Part shown: positions 20,552-31,629 of the stretch, piece by piece
Layout of the letters: each line of letters opens with the position of its first letter
Numbering within the stretch: position 1 is the first letter of the stretch
From: SURF-32 sp964648365
GTDB lineage: Bacteria > Planctomycetota > Phycisphaerae > UBA1845
DNA: 63,037 nt
Direction: 5' to 3'
NCBI GenBank assembly: GCA_964648365.1
Contig: CAZYLK010000008.1
Location: forward strand, 1 to 63,037
The notes under the pieces: generated by a model
Databases searched by the model: none
The model's input: the letters and a program-made list of their open reading frames with translations, nothing else
Told to the model about the DNA's origin: nothing
Translations under genes and position numbers: made by a program

Positions 20552-20842
20552 CAGGCCACCTCCCTCCTGCGTATGGTACCAGATCTCGACCGTTGTGGCG
20601 CACGGCTTGGAAGCTGCACGCTCAGGCTGCCGCCCCCGTAGATCCCCGCCGACCAGAGTCACCGCGCGTCGCCGGAATTTCGCCGGCACGCCCCGGATCC
20701 GATAAACTGCCGGCAGTGATCGGCGCCCCTGCCTGGCCGCGCAGGCGGCAGGCACCCTTGGGGGTCAGGAATTCGCAGGCTACAATGTCTGGCGTAATCC
20801 GGTCGCACAACAATCCGGACATGTGCAGCCCAGGACACGACC
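20552..20842. other. Divergent intergenic region with a weak plus-strand promoter
   Basis: TTGGGG (20758-20763), a 17-base spacer and TACAAT (20781-20786) precede the DUF5678-like gene; only the -10 is good. No gene is seen in the rest. Confidence 0.3.
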
Positions 20843-21124
20843 ATGCTCGACGCGCAGTCTACATCCAGTATCGAAGAGAACCTGTCCAAGTGGCGCAGGG
20901 AAGCGCGTTCTTTCGACGCCATGCGGGAGCGACTCTGGCAGAATCCTCACTTGCGGGATCGCTTCGTCGCCATCCACCACGGCGCCGTCGTCGATGATGA
21001 CGCCGACCGGATGACACTGGCGCGTCGAACGCAGCAGACCTTCCCGGAGACCGCCATTCTCATCGAGCAAGTGCGGCCGCACCCCCGATCCGCTGACGTT
21101 CCGTCACCCGAGGTCTGCGGATGA
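20843..21124 (+). CDS. Small DUF5678-like protein
   Basis: 93 residues with WRREARSFDAMRERLWQNPHLRDRFVAIHHGAVVDDDADRMTLARR, similar in layout to the DUF5678 family (a short strand-turn-strand VAI..G.VVD followed by a helix). These small proteins are usually encoded in front of a retropepsin-like aspartic protease, with an ATGA overlap. Here an ATGA overlap exists (21121-21124) but the downstream frame is broken (see next entry). The function of the family is unknown to me. Confidence 0.5.
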   Translation: MLDAQSTSSIEENLSKWRREARSFDAMRERLWQNPHLRDRFVAIHHGAVVDDDADRMTLARRTQQTFPETAILIEQVRPHPRSADVPSPEVCG

Positions 21125-21304
21125 AGCATAGCTACAGCGAGGCGTCGAGTCCGCCAGCACTGGTCCAGGCCTCCGATCCCGCCGCACTTCAGTCTCCCCT
21201 GAGAGGTGCCGATATTCCTGCCACTGGAAGAGCCAAAACCGTCGAGGCCGTCGGGAGCGGCCCTCGTACGGACCGACGCAACCGCGGAGCCGGTTGCGAC
21301 GGAC
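21121..21304 (+). pseudogene. Possible remnant of a retropepsin-like aspartic protease gene
   Basis: The ATG overlapping the DUF5678-like stop begins MKHSYSEASSPPALVQAS, the kind of N-terminus expected of the partner protease, but the frame then dissolves into Arg/Gly-rich sequence. In another frame ALVRTDATAEPV weakly recalls the active-site ALVDTGADxTxVP. The catalytic D-T/S-G is not intact in any frame. It overlaps the long open frame leading into the sensor kinase. This is a low-confidence reading. Confidence 0.3.
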
Positions 21305-23866
<2,562 letters not shown>

Positions 23867-24137
23867 TCCGCTACGCTGAGCACGACCCCGCCTGCGATGC
23901 CGGCGCATCTTTCCGGACCTGCCACGGTCGCCCCGGCGGGACGATCTGTGCGATCTTGCAGCCGCGTGAATCCCCGCAAACAGCCGTCGCCTACCCAACT
24001 CCAGCGGATCCAACGCCGCTGGAGCGGCCGGCCGCGTAACGCCGCCGCGATAACGAGGCCGACACCGGTCGGGCCGGCCCGGCCGACGGCACATGCCGCG
24101 TCGGCCTGAGATTGTTCCTCTGACGCTGGAGACAGAT

Positions 24138-24944
24138 ATGCGAACCGCCATTCTCGCTTACGGAGCGATCGTCTATGCGTACTTCCTTGCGACCTTCCTC
24201 TACATGTTCGGTTTCGTCGAGAACCTCTGGGTTCCCAAGTCGATCGACACCGGCGCGACGACGGCCTGGCCGCTGGCCGTGATCATCAATGCCGCCCTGC
24301 TGGGCCTGTTCGCCGTTCAGCACGCCATCATGGCCCGGCCGTGGTTCAAGCGCTGGTGGACGCAGTACATCCCGCAGGCCGCCGAGCGCAGCACGTTTGT
24401 CCTTGTCACGTGTCTCATTCTGACGCTGCTGGTCTGGCAGTGGCGTCCGCTCACGGCCGTGGTGTGGACCATCGACAACCCCATCGCGCATGCCCTGTTG
24501 ACCACGCTGTCGCTCGCGGGATGGGCGCTGGCCCTCTACAGCTCGTGCCTGATCGACCATTTCGACCTGTTCGGCCTGCGGCAGGTGTGGCTGCACTATC
24601 GTGGGCGGGACTACACGGAGCACCCGTTCGTCGAGAAGGCTGCTTACCGCTTCGTGCGGCACCCGCTCATGCTCGGGTTCCTCATGGCGTTCTGGTTCAC
24701 CCCGCACATGACCGCCGGCCACCTGTTGTTCGCGCTGCTGACGACCGGCTACATCATGGTCGGAACCTGGATGGAAGAGCGCGATCTGCTCGCCAAGCTG
24801 GGCGGAGCCTATGCGGCCTATCGGCGCCGTACGCCGTCGCTCATTCCCTCGGTCCGCCGGTGGTGGGACCGCGGCAATGCGCCTCCGGCGGAGCAGGCCG
24901 TAGACCTGACTACGGTCGCCTGTCGTTCATCGGTGGGGAGTTGA
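24138..24944 (+). CDS. mddA: MddA-like methanethiol S-methyltransferase (NnrU/isoprenylcysteine methyltransferase fold)
   Basis: A 268-residue integral membrane protein with five or six helices and the C-terminal motif YRFVRHPLMLGFLMAFW...TTGYIMVGTWMEERDL, which is the SAM-binding RHP...EERDL pattern of the ICMT/NnrU family and is closest in my reading to MddA. MddA methylates methanethiol to dimethyl sulfide with SAM. The ATG at 24138 was chosen because it starts directly before the first helix; the frame extends upstream to 24093. No sulfur-metabolism gene is nearby, so the substrate is an inference. Confidence 0.65.
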   Translation: MRTAILAYGAIVYAYFLATFLYMFGFVENLWVPKSIDTGATTAWPLAVIINAALLGLFAVQHAIMARPWFKRWWTQYIPQAAERSTFVLVTCLILTLLVWQWRPLTAVVWTIDNPIAHALLTTLSLAGWALALYSSCLIDHFDLFGLRQVWLHYRGRDYTEHPFVEKAAYRFVRHPLMLGFLMAFWFTPHMTAGHLLFALLTTGYIMVGTWMEERDLLAKLGGAYAAYRRRTPSLIPSVRRWWDRGNAPPAEQAVDLTTVACRSSVGS

Positions 24945-25020
24945 AGCTGTCGAAGTAAAGTGAGAGCGTTCGCGGATTGGTACACGCCGCAAGACGCGCG
25001 CTGCTCACCGCGACAACAAA

Positions 25021-25048
25021 GGCGCCGGCGGCACGCACCGCCGGCGCC
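25021..25048. terminator. Bidirectional Rho-independent terminator
   Basis: A perfect 11-bp stem (GGCGCCGGCGG/CCGCCGGCGCC) with a 6-base loop, preceded by ACAACAAA and followed by CTTTCATT. The tails are U-rich in both directions, fitting its place between the convergent methyltransferase and amidohydrolase genes. Confidence 0.85.
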
Positions 25049-25100
25049 CTTTCATTGCGCCCGACCGGGTGCGGAGCGGGGCAGGTGAACGTGCCGCGGA

Positions 25101-26378
25101 TCACATGTTGCCGAACGCCCGGACGCCCTGTGCCATGACACCGCAGGGACCGACTTCAGACTCGAAGACATTTTCAAGCGGATCCGACGAGCCCCGCGGG
25201 TCAAGCGGCCATGCGACCATATCCGCAGAGGCGCCCGATCGAATCCAACCGCGCGTCATTTCGGCGCCGAGCGCCGTCGCGCCGCTGCCCGTTCCCAGTC
25301 GCAGCAGTTCGCTCGGCGACAGGCCCGCGCCCCGGCCGTGAAGGAACCGCAGTTCGTCCATCACGGAAAGCGACGGGTTCGACGCCAGGCTGTCGGTTCC
25401 GATGCACACGTTGACGCCGGCCGCACGCATCTCGCGGCAGCGGTGCGGCGCATGGCCGAAGGCGGCGTGCGTGCGCGGGCAGTAGGCGACGTGCGTGCCG
25501 GTGGCCGCGAGCCGCGCGAGCTGCGCATCGGTGACGTAGTTGACGTGCGCCGCAATGGTTCGCGGCCCAAGCAGACCGGCGCGTTCGCAGACCTCGATCG
25601 GATCGCCCCCCCCCGACGGCACGCCATCGTCCCAGACGCCCAGTTGCTGGAGGTACTCGCGGAACGGTCCGGCGGCGTCCCGGGTAAACGCCTCCTCGTG
25701 CGGCGATTCCAACAGGTGAATGCACAGCGGAAGCTCGTGAGCCCGCGCTCGCCGCCCGCACTCCCGCAGCGCGTCAACTTCTACCGTATAGGGAGCATGA
25801 GGAGAGACGCCGATGGTCCATCGGGGGGGGGAGAACGATGCGTCCGACCCGCCCCCACCGCGACCGGCCAACGCCTCGGCTCCGGCCGCGCACGCCGCGT
25901 TCAAACGCTCCTCAAGCAGTCCTCGACGCGTCCCGATCGACACCACTTCGCCGAACGACACGCCAGACAGCCTGGAGTCGGTCAGCACAGGACGGACCAC
26001 GCCCGGACGGCGCGAAATGTCCCCCACGAACGTCACCCCCGCCGCCAGCGAAGCCGCCACGCCGTCACGGACCGAAGCAACCACCGCCGCGTCATCGACG
26101 GGCGACTGCACAGCCAACTCAAACACGCGCCGCAACCAGTCGATCAGATCATCGCCCGGCGGCACGCGCCCGTGAAGGTAAGACAATTCCAGATGTGTGT
26201 GCGCATTGACCAGCCCCGGCGTCAGCACAACCTCGCCAAGGTCCGTCACCCCCCCGCCCGCTGCATCCGACGAACCCCATCGTCCCACGTCGACAACACG
26301 CCCCCCCTCAGTCGCAACGAACCCGTCCTCAATGACAGGCCCATCGACAGGCGCGATGTACTTGGCACGGAGGATCAT
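25101..26378 (-). CDS. Amidohydrolase family metal-dependent hydrolase (deaminase/chlorohydrolase type)
   Basis: 425 residues from the ATG at 26378. It has the N-terminal beta-sandwich, then the metal motif NAHTHLEL (about residues 66-73), SPHAPY, HLLES with a likely catalytic Glu, AAHVNY, and the last metal Asp in CIGTDSLASN. This is the cytosine-deaminase/TrzN/aminodeoxyfutalosine-deaminase branch of the amidohydrolase superfamily; a role in the futalosine menaquinone route is possible but no mqn gene is near. An upstream in-frame extension would consist of translated GGGAGTAA repeat and is rejected as coding. No ribosome binding site is visible because the repeat abuts the start. G/C tracts of 8-9 bases lie at 25606-25614 and 25823-25830. 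Confidence 0.8.
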   Translation of the reverse strand: MILRAKYIAPVDGPVIEDGFVATEGGRVVDVGRWGSSDAAGGGVTDLGEVVLTPGLVNAHTHLELSYLHGRVPPGDDLIDWLRRVFELAVQSPVDDAAVVASVRDGVAASLAAGVTFVGDISRRPGVVRPVLTDSRLSGVSFGEVVSIGTRRGLLEERLNAACAAGAEALAGRGGGGSDASFSPPRWTIGVSPHAPYTVEVDALRECGRRARAHELPLCIHLLESPHEEAFTRDAAGPFREYLQQLGVWDDGVPSGGGDPIEVCERAGLLGPRTIAAHVNYVTDAQLARLAATGTHVAYCPRTHAAFGHAPHRCREMRAAGVNVCIGTDSLASNPSLSVMDELRFLHGRGAGLSPSELLRLGTGSGATALGAEMTRGWIRSGASADMVAWPLDPRGSSDPLENVFESEVGPCGVMAQGVRAFGNM

Positions 26379-26384
26379 GACGGA

Positions 26385-26432
26385 GGGAGTAAGGGAGTAA
26401 GGGAGTAAGGGAGTAAGGGAGTAAGGGAGTAA
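26385..26432. repeat. Perfect GGGAGTAA octamer array, six copies
   Basis: Six exact head-to-tail copies of GGGAGTAA, seven bases upstream of the amidohydrolase ATG. Degenerate relatives are at 6464-6521, 37348-37391, 53608-53646 and 53922-53957. Confidence 0.95.
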
Positions 26433-26517
26433 GGGCGACGATAAGCAAAGGGAAACTTGCAACCAAACCGCCACGCAACGTACTCCACGCAGACGGCACC
26501 ACCTCTTATCTTAATTC

Positions 26518-26584
26518 GTTATTCGCTATTCGCCATTCGCTATTCGCCATTCGCCATTCGCCATTCGCTATTCGCCATTCGCCA
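26518..26584. repeat. Heptamer array of ATTCGCC/ATTCGCT units, about nine copies
   Basis: Head-to-tail ATTCGCT and ATTCGCC heptamers end exactly at the stop codon of the SNF2 gene (TTA on the plus strand, 26585-26587). The shorter relative is at 3888-3928. Confidence 0.95.
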
Positions 26585-29500
26585 TTAGTCCGCCACCGCG
26601 TCGTCCGACAACGTAAACAGCGATCGCAGCTTGTCGGTCGACAGTTCCGTCAGCCAGTGTTCGCCGGAGCCGATGATGTTCTCGGCCAGGTCGCGCTTGG
26701 CCTCCAGCATGGCGTCGATGCGCTCTTCGAGCGTGCCGACGCAGATAAACTTGTGAACCTGAATGCGGCGCGTCTGGCCGATACGGTAGGCGCGGTCGGT
26801 CGCCTGCTGCTCCACGGCCGGGTTCCACCAGCGATCAAAGTGAAACACATGGTTGGCCGCCGTCAGGTTCAGGCCCACGCCGCCCGCTTTCAGGGACAGG
26901 ATGAACACCGGCGTCTCGTCCCGCCGGGCCTGAAAGCGCTCGACCAGTTCGGTGCGCATGTGGTTGGGTGTACCGCCGTGCAGGAAGAGGATTTCGCGAT
27001 CGAGCGTGCGCTGCAGCAGTTCCTGCAATCGCTTGCCCATCTCGCGAAACTGCGTAAATACCAGGGCGAAATCTCCTTCCGCCACCACTTCCTCGAGCAT
27101 CTCGCGCAGCCGGTCGCACTTGCCGCTGCGTTCGGGCAGCGGACCCTCCTCACCGAGGAACTGCGCCGGATGATTGCAGATCTGCTTGAGTTTGACGATC
27201 GCCGCCAGGATCAGCCCGCGCCGCTGGATGCCGTCCGCGCCATCAATGCTGCCGAGCATCTCGCTCGTCACCGCCTGATACAAACCCGCCTGCTCGCGCG
27301 TCAGGTTGCAGTAGACGTTCATCTCCATCTTCTCCGGCAGATCGGAGATGATGTCCGGGTCGGTCTTGACGCGGCGCAGAATGAACGGGTGGATCAGACG
27401 ACGCAACCGGCGCGACTGCTCGCTGTCCTTGTGCCGCTCGATGGGCACCGCGAAGCGGCGGCGAAACTCGGTGGCCGGACCCAGCAGGTTGGGATTGAGG
27501 AAGTCCATGATGGACCACAGCTCCGTCAGCCGGTTCTCGATGGGCGTACCCGTCAGCGCCACGCGCCGACTCGTCTGGAGCGTGCGCACCGCTCGCGCCT
27601 GCTTGGCCGCGGGGTTCTTGATGTTCTGGGCTTCGTCGAGCACGACGCGATGCCACCGGACCGCGCCGAGGTGGTCATAGTCACGAAATGCCAGGCCGTA
27701 CGTGCTGACGACGATGTCGTACTCGCCGACCTGTTCCACGAAGGCCCGCCCCGACAACCGCTCCACCCCGTGATGCACCATCACCCTCAGCGACGGGGCG
27801 AACCGCTCGACTTCGCGCTGCCAGTTCCCAACCACCGACATGGGAACAATGATCAGCGTCGGCCCCGGACGTTCGCCGTTGCGCCGCTCATGCAGCAGCA
27901 GGCAGAGCAATTGAACCGTCTTGCCCAGGCCCATGTCATCCGCCAGGCACGCGCCCAGCCCATGCTGATCCAGAAACTCCAGCCATGACAGACCGTTGAG
28001 CTGGTAAGGCCGGAGCACGCCGTGCAGCCGTTCGGGGGGGGCAACCTCCGTGTACCGCACGTTCTGTCCGCCCGACAGCAGCCGGTCCACCCAACCGTCC
28101 GCCTGCACGCTGACGACCGGCAGCCCGGCGTCTGCCGCGCCGGGCATGTTGGCACGCCGCAGGATGTCGAAGACCGTCGCCTGGCCGTGCTCGTGCTCCC
28201 GCACGAACTCCACCGCCTGCTTCAGCGACGCGGAGTCCAACTCCATCCACCGCCCCCGCAGGCGAACCAGCGGCACGCTGAGCTGAGCCAGTCGCTCCAG
28301 TTCCTCGGAACTGAGCGTCTCCTCGCCGCAGGCCACCGACCATTGAAAGTCGACCAGCGCATCCAGACCGATGCCGCGCGGCAGTTCTTCTCCCACCGAG
28401 CGTGACGGCCGCAGGTCGAGCCGCAGCCCGATCCCCGCCTCCCGCGCCGTCCACCAGACCGGCTTCCAGACGCCGAAGCCCTCCAGTTCCAGCACCGGCG
28501 CCGCGTGTCGCAGGAACGCATGCGCCTCCGCCCGCGTCAACTTCAACGGATGCCGGCCGGCCGACTCGATGCATCGCTCGATGGGCGAAAAGTGTCGCGC
28601 CGCCCGCGGCAGATCCTCCCGCACCAGCCGGGCGGCATCCTGAAAGGGCCGACCGAGCACCGCCGGTCCGTGACGGCCGGGCTGAGTCGCCTGGTGCGCG
28701 TCGATGACCAGTTCGGGATTCTGAACCGACTGAACGTGAACAGTGAGTTTCCAATCTTCGCGCTCGTCGCGCGAACCCTCGCTCGTGTCCGGGGGGGGGT
28801 GAAGGCAGAAGCAGGTTCGGCACTCGTGAAACGCCGGGTCGATGTCCAGCCGCGCAATCCATGAGTGGACCCGCTCGGCCAGCACGGCCGCGGCTTCACC
28901 ATGAACGGGCACCGCGGTCCGGTCCGCCCGGACCAGCGCCGCCAGCCATTGCGTCTGCGCCGGCGCGCGATCCCCCGTCTGCGCCAGGATCGCATCCACC
29001 AGTTCCTCGTCATCCAGACAGCGGCGCACCGATGCATCCACCGTGCGCCACAGGAACGATTCGACAAGGTCGGCTGCGTCCAGCGGCGGCGCCGCGGAAG
29101 CATCCGCCGCCAGACAAACGCCCTCAACGGACGTGCCGGACTCGCGCCCGGGCGCAGGCGGGCCGGTGTGCGGCGAGAGTTCGCCACCGGCCGCAGGGAC
29201 GAATGACCGGCACACCGGCGGCATGGTTCCGATTGCCCGCTCAATCCACGCCCGCGTGCCCGCCTCACCCGCGATCGCGCGCCAGGCGGCACGCATCACC
29301 CCACGCGCATCAGTGTAGAGGTCCGGGACGAACTGCTCGGACGCCAGCAACCGCAACACGAATCGCGCGACGCGGACCCAGAACTCGAAGTCGGCCCCCA
29401 TGCGGGCGACCCGGTGGTCCGCAGCGCGGATCCCGCTGAGGATGTCCATCGCGTCGCCGGGCGAGAACGCCAGCGTCGGCACGCGACACGCCTCCAGCGT

Positions 29501-29845
29501 CACCGACGCCGGGACGACCGAAGTGGCGTCGTCTGCGCCTTCCGCCGGGTCGATCGATCCCCGCCCGGAAGCCGCCGGCGGGCGCCCGGCCATCGTGCTG
29601 GGCAAGGCTCGCCCGTCGGACGCAGGCAAACGCAGCACGATCTCGCATGACTCTGCCCCCATCACCAGCAGACTGTCGACCGCATCGCCGGCAATGTCGC
29701 GAAGCTCGGCCTCGTCGAAGGCGAAGGGGTGCTCGGCCGGAGCATCGCCCCTGACGTCAGTGCGGCCGGACATCTCGGACGCACCTTCAGCCTCGGCAAA
29801 GATGTGGAACCGATCGCCCGTCCATAGGCCGTGCAGAATCGTCAT
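26585..29845 (-). CDS. SNF2/SWI2 family DEAD-like helicase
   Basis: 1086 residues from the ATG at 29845 (MTILHGLWTGDRFHIFAE). The N-terminal 500 residues carry the SNF2-associated domain of bacterial SNF2 proteins. The ATPase core follows: Walker A DDMGLGKTVQLL (about 640), Walker B LDEAQNIKNP (about 737), LTGTPIENRL, then the C-terminal RecA lobe with VFTQFREM, SLKAGGVGLNLT and the arginine-finger motif QATDRAYRIGQ (about 1015). It is probably an ATP-dependent DNA or RNA-polymerase remodeller (RapA/HepA-like). Two G-tracts (28034-28041, 28791-28799) lie inside the gene. A heptamer array abuts the stop. Confidence 0.92.
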   Translation of the reverse strand: MTILHGLWTGDRFHIFAEAEGASEMSGRTDVRGDAPAEHPFAFDEAELRDIAGDAVDSLLVMGAESCEIVLRLPASDGRALPSTMAGRPPAASGRGSIDPAEGADDATSVVPASVTLEACRVPTLAFSPGDAMDILSGIRAADHRVARMGADFEFWVRVARFVLRLLASEQFVPDLYTDARGVMRAAWRAIAGEAGTRAWIERAIGTMPPVCRSFVPAAGGELSPHTGPPAPGRESGTSVEGVCLAADASAAPPLDAADLVESFLWRTVDASVRRCLDDEELVDAILAQTGDRAPAQTQWLAALVRADRTAVPVHGEAAAVLAERVHSWIARLDIDPAFHECRTCFCLHPPPDTSEGSRDEREDWKLTVHVQSVQNPELVIDAHQATQPGRHGPAVLGRPFQDAARLVREDLPRAARHFSPIERCIESAGRHPLKLTRAEAHAFLRHAAPVLELEGFGVWKPVWWTAREAGIGLRLDLRPSRSVGEELPRGIGLDALVDFQWSVACGEETLSSEELERLAQLSVPLVRLRGRWMELDSASLKQAVEFVREHEHGQATVFDILRRANMPGAADAGLPVVSVQADGWVDRLLSGGQNVRYTEVAPPERLHGVLRPYQLNGLSWLEFLDQHGLGACLADDMGLGKTVQLLCLLLHERRNGERPGPTLIIVPMSVVGNWQREVERFAPSLRVMVHHGVERLSGRAFVEQVGEYDIVVSTYGLAFRDYDHLGAVRWHRVVLDEAQNIKNPAAKQARAVRTLQTSRRVALTGTPIENRLTELWSIMDFLNPNLLGPATEFRRRFAVPIERHKDSEQSRRLRRLIHPFILRRVKTDPDIISDLPEKMEMNVYCNLTREQAGLYQAVTSEMLGSIDGADGIQRRGLILAAIVKLKQICNHPAQFLGEEGPLPERSGKCDRLREMLEEVVAEGDFALVFTQFREMGKRLQELLQRTLDREILFLHGGTPNHMRTELVERFQARRDETPVFILSLKAGGVGLNLTAANHVFHFDRWWNPAVEQQATDRAYRIGQTRRIQVHKFICVGTLEERIDAMLEAKRDLAENIIGSGEHWLTELSTDKLRSLFTLSDDAVAD

Positions 29846-30062
29846 GGCTGCGCGCGCTTCTCCGTCTCCGGCCGTCCGCCGGTCCCGGCCGCAACGCCCA
29901 CGGATCGCGGCGCTGTCGCCTCCGGGCGTCCGAGCGGAAGTCAACCCTGTTGTCGCGTTTCATCGCCCGAGGTCAAGCGCGGTCGAATTGTGCTCGCGAG
30001 AACGCCGTTCGCGGGTGGGAAGACGCGCGACGAACCCGGATGTGCGTCACTGCTCCGGGGCG
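29846..30062. other. Intergenic part upstream of the SNF2 gene
   Basis: No gene or convincing promoter seen. The DNA leads into the 25-bp hairpin array that fills the rest of the gap to lexA. Confidence 0.4.
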
Positions 30063-30191
30063 GGGTGCCACGACTCCCGAACAGGGCGCCACTTGGTGGC
30101 CCTGAAAAGGGCGTCACTTGCTGCCACTGAACAGGGCCCCACGTGGTGCCCCTGAACAGGGCGCAGTCGGTGCCACTGCTCTTGAGCAGTG
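30063..30191. repeat. Array of 25-bp hairpin-forming tandem repeats
   Basis: Four 25-base units (30063-30087, 30088-30112, 30113-30137, 30138-30162), each ending (C)CCTGAACAGGGC or a variant, so that each can fold as CCCTG-AA-CAGGG. A fifth divergent unit runs into the perfect palindrome CACTGCTC-TT-GAGCAGTG (30174-30191). There is no spacer between units, so it is not a CRISPR array. Confidence 0.85.
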
Positions 30192-30305
30192 CGTGCGTCC
30201 TGCGGACCGGACCTGGATCACCCTAGGGACGTCCCGCCGCGAGCAGCCAGTGCCGGAAACGAAAGCGGCACGCGCCGCGCGCCAAAACGCTTCAGCCGCA
30301 GGCCG

Positions 30306-30947
30306 CTACCGCCGACGGCGGGACGGCGCGTACTGCCGCACGACGCCGATGACGACGCCCTGCACCTGGCATTCCTTGGGGTAGATCGGCGGATAATTGC
30401 CGTTGGCGGGCTGGAGGCGAATGCGGCCCCGCTCGCGGAAGATGGCCTTCAGCGTATTCTCGCCATCCGCCAGCGCCACCACGATGTCCCCGTCGCGCAC
30501 GTCGTTGCGCTGCTCGACGATGACCACGTCGCCGTCGCAAATGTGCTCGTCGATCATGCTGTCGCCCTTCACACGGATGGCGATGCGTTGATGCGGCGTG
30601 ACGAACGTGGTTTCCAGGTCGAACGTATCCCGATCCTCATACGCTTCGACCGGCATGCCGGCGGCGATCCGGCCCACCAGTGGGATCACCGTCGGCCGGT
30701 CCTCGGGAAACTTCGCCGACGCCGTCAATTCCAAAGAGCGTGCCTTGTTCGAGCGGCGCGTGACGAGCCCTTTTCGCAGCAGGGCCTCGACGTGCTCGAA
30801 CACGGTGATCTTTGAGATGCCCATGTGGTCCGCGATCTCCTGCAAGGTCGGGGAATAACCATTCGCCCGCCGGCCGTCGCGGATGCAGCGCATCACTTCC
30901 ATCTGCCGCGGGGTCAACGTCCGTTCGTCCGAGTCTGTCTTCACCAT
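30306..30947 (-). CDS. lexA: LexA repressor
   Basis: A 213-residue LexA, the self-cleaving repressor of the SOS response. The N-terminal winged helix includes LTPRQMEVMRCIRDG and the recognition region MGISKITVFEHVEALL (42-57). The cleavage site is Ala96-Gly97 (AAGMP), and the catalytic dyad is Ser130 (GDSM) and Lys167 (NTLKAI). All key residues are present. It has a canonical promoter about 400 bases upstream, leaving a long leader. No imuB, dnaE2 or recA gene is adjacent. Confidence 0.97.
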   Translation of the reverse strand: MVKTDSDERTLTPRQMEVMRCIRDGRRANGYSPTLQEIADHMGISKITVFEHVEALLRKGLVTRRSNKARSLELTASAKFPEDRPTVIPLVGRIAAGMPVEAYEDRDTFDLETTFVTPHQRIAIRVKGDSMIDEHICDGDVVIVEQRNDVRDGDIVVALADGENTLKAIFRERGRIRLQPANGNYPPIYPKECQVQGVVIGVVRQYAPSRRRR

Positions 30948-31350
30948 GCTTCGTCTCCACGAAACCCGCCAGGCCCGCGGGCCCGGTCACCACCGGCGGC
31001 AGCACACCCAGCCCGAGGACGAGGCGAAGCGCCCGAATCCGGCGCGCGGCGGCAAGCAACTCGCGCAGTTCACGAGCGGCCAACCGCACCACCCCCCGCC
31101 CGGCCCTGGCGCGGGCAGCGCCGCGCGCCGCAGGCCACGCCACGCGCTGAAGCCCCACGCGACCGTCCTCGCCCTCGCGCGCACACAAGGCAACCCGGTA
31201 CGACCCGCCCGGGCCGAAGAGGCACACCGGCCCCGCATCGCATTCCGAAACCGGTTCGCCACCCGCCGCGCCATCCCTGACGTGCTCCATCGCCGTCGTC
31301 CCACAAAGCTCATCGGGACCGACGCCGGTTCTCGTTTGAGCTTTGTTTGG
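30948..31350 (-). other. Long lexA leader region, coding status unresolved
   Basis: About 400 bases between the lexA promoter and lexA. On the minus strand an open frame starts with an ATG at 31290 (MEHVRDGAAGGEPVSE) and contains a Leu/Ala-rich helix, but it runs on more than 300 bases into lexA in another frame, so I do not call it a gene. It may be a leader or a diverged small ORF. Confidence 0.3.
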
Positions 31351-31356
31351 TGTAGA

Positions 31357-31385
31357 AGTGTAGCCTAACATCGGACTAACGTCAA
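31357..31385 (-). promoter_or_regulatory. lexA promoter with 11-bp period direct repeat in the spacer
   Basis: On the minus strand TTGACG (31380-31385), a 17-base spacer and TACACT (31357-31362). The spacer contains GTTAG-N6-GTTAG, a direct repeat with an 11-base period, the same period as the GTTC-N7-GTTC LexA site of alphaproteobacteria. A LexA operator is a plausible but unproven reading. Confidence 0.65.
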
Positions 31386-31605
31386 TCCTGACTTTCGCCC
31401 TTTTCTCGTCGATTCACGGCAAAAAACTCGCAGGATTCTGGCGCAATTTCCGCGCGTTCGCGGTTGTTGCGGCTGAGACCGCGGGTCGACTTCCCCGGAG
31501 TCGCGTCAGGGAACCCGCATCTCGGGGCGCCACCCCGGCGACCCCCAACCCATCGTGCGATCGGCTGCGTACGACCGACCCGCAGCCACCCTGCCCAGCC
31601 CATGC

Positions 31606-31622
31606 AGCAATAAATTATTGCT
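31606..31622. promoter_or_regulatory. AT-rich perfect palindrome, candidate operator
   Basis: AGCAATAAATTATTGCT has 8-base arms around a single A. It is highly AT-rich in this GC-rich DNA and ends seven bases before the -35 box of the ATPase-GNAT gene. Confidence 0.65.
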
Positions 31623-31629
31623 ACAACCA

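Noticed and set aside
26379..26474. Longer amidohydrolase N-terminus encoded by the octamer array
   Set aside because: It would be pure translated repeat (LLPYSLTP). The normal amidohydrolase start MILRAKYIAP lies at 26378.
30063..30191. A CRISPR-like array of 25-bp repeats
   Set aside because: Units are directly head-to-tail with no unique spacers, and no cas gene is present in the window.
30637..31290. A minus-strand gene starting MEHVRDGAAGGEP upstream of and into lexA
   Set aside because: It overlaps lexA by more than 300 bases in a different frame and has no recognisable domain. The part before lexA could be coding, but the evidence is insufficient.
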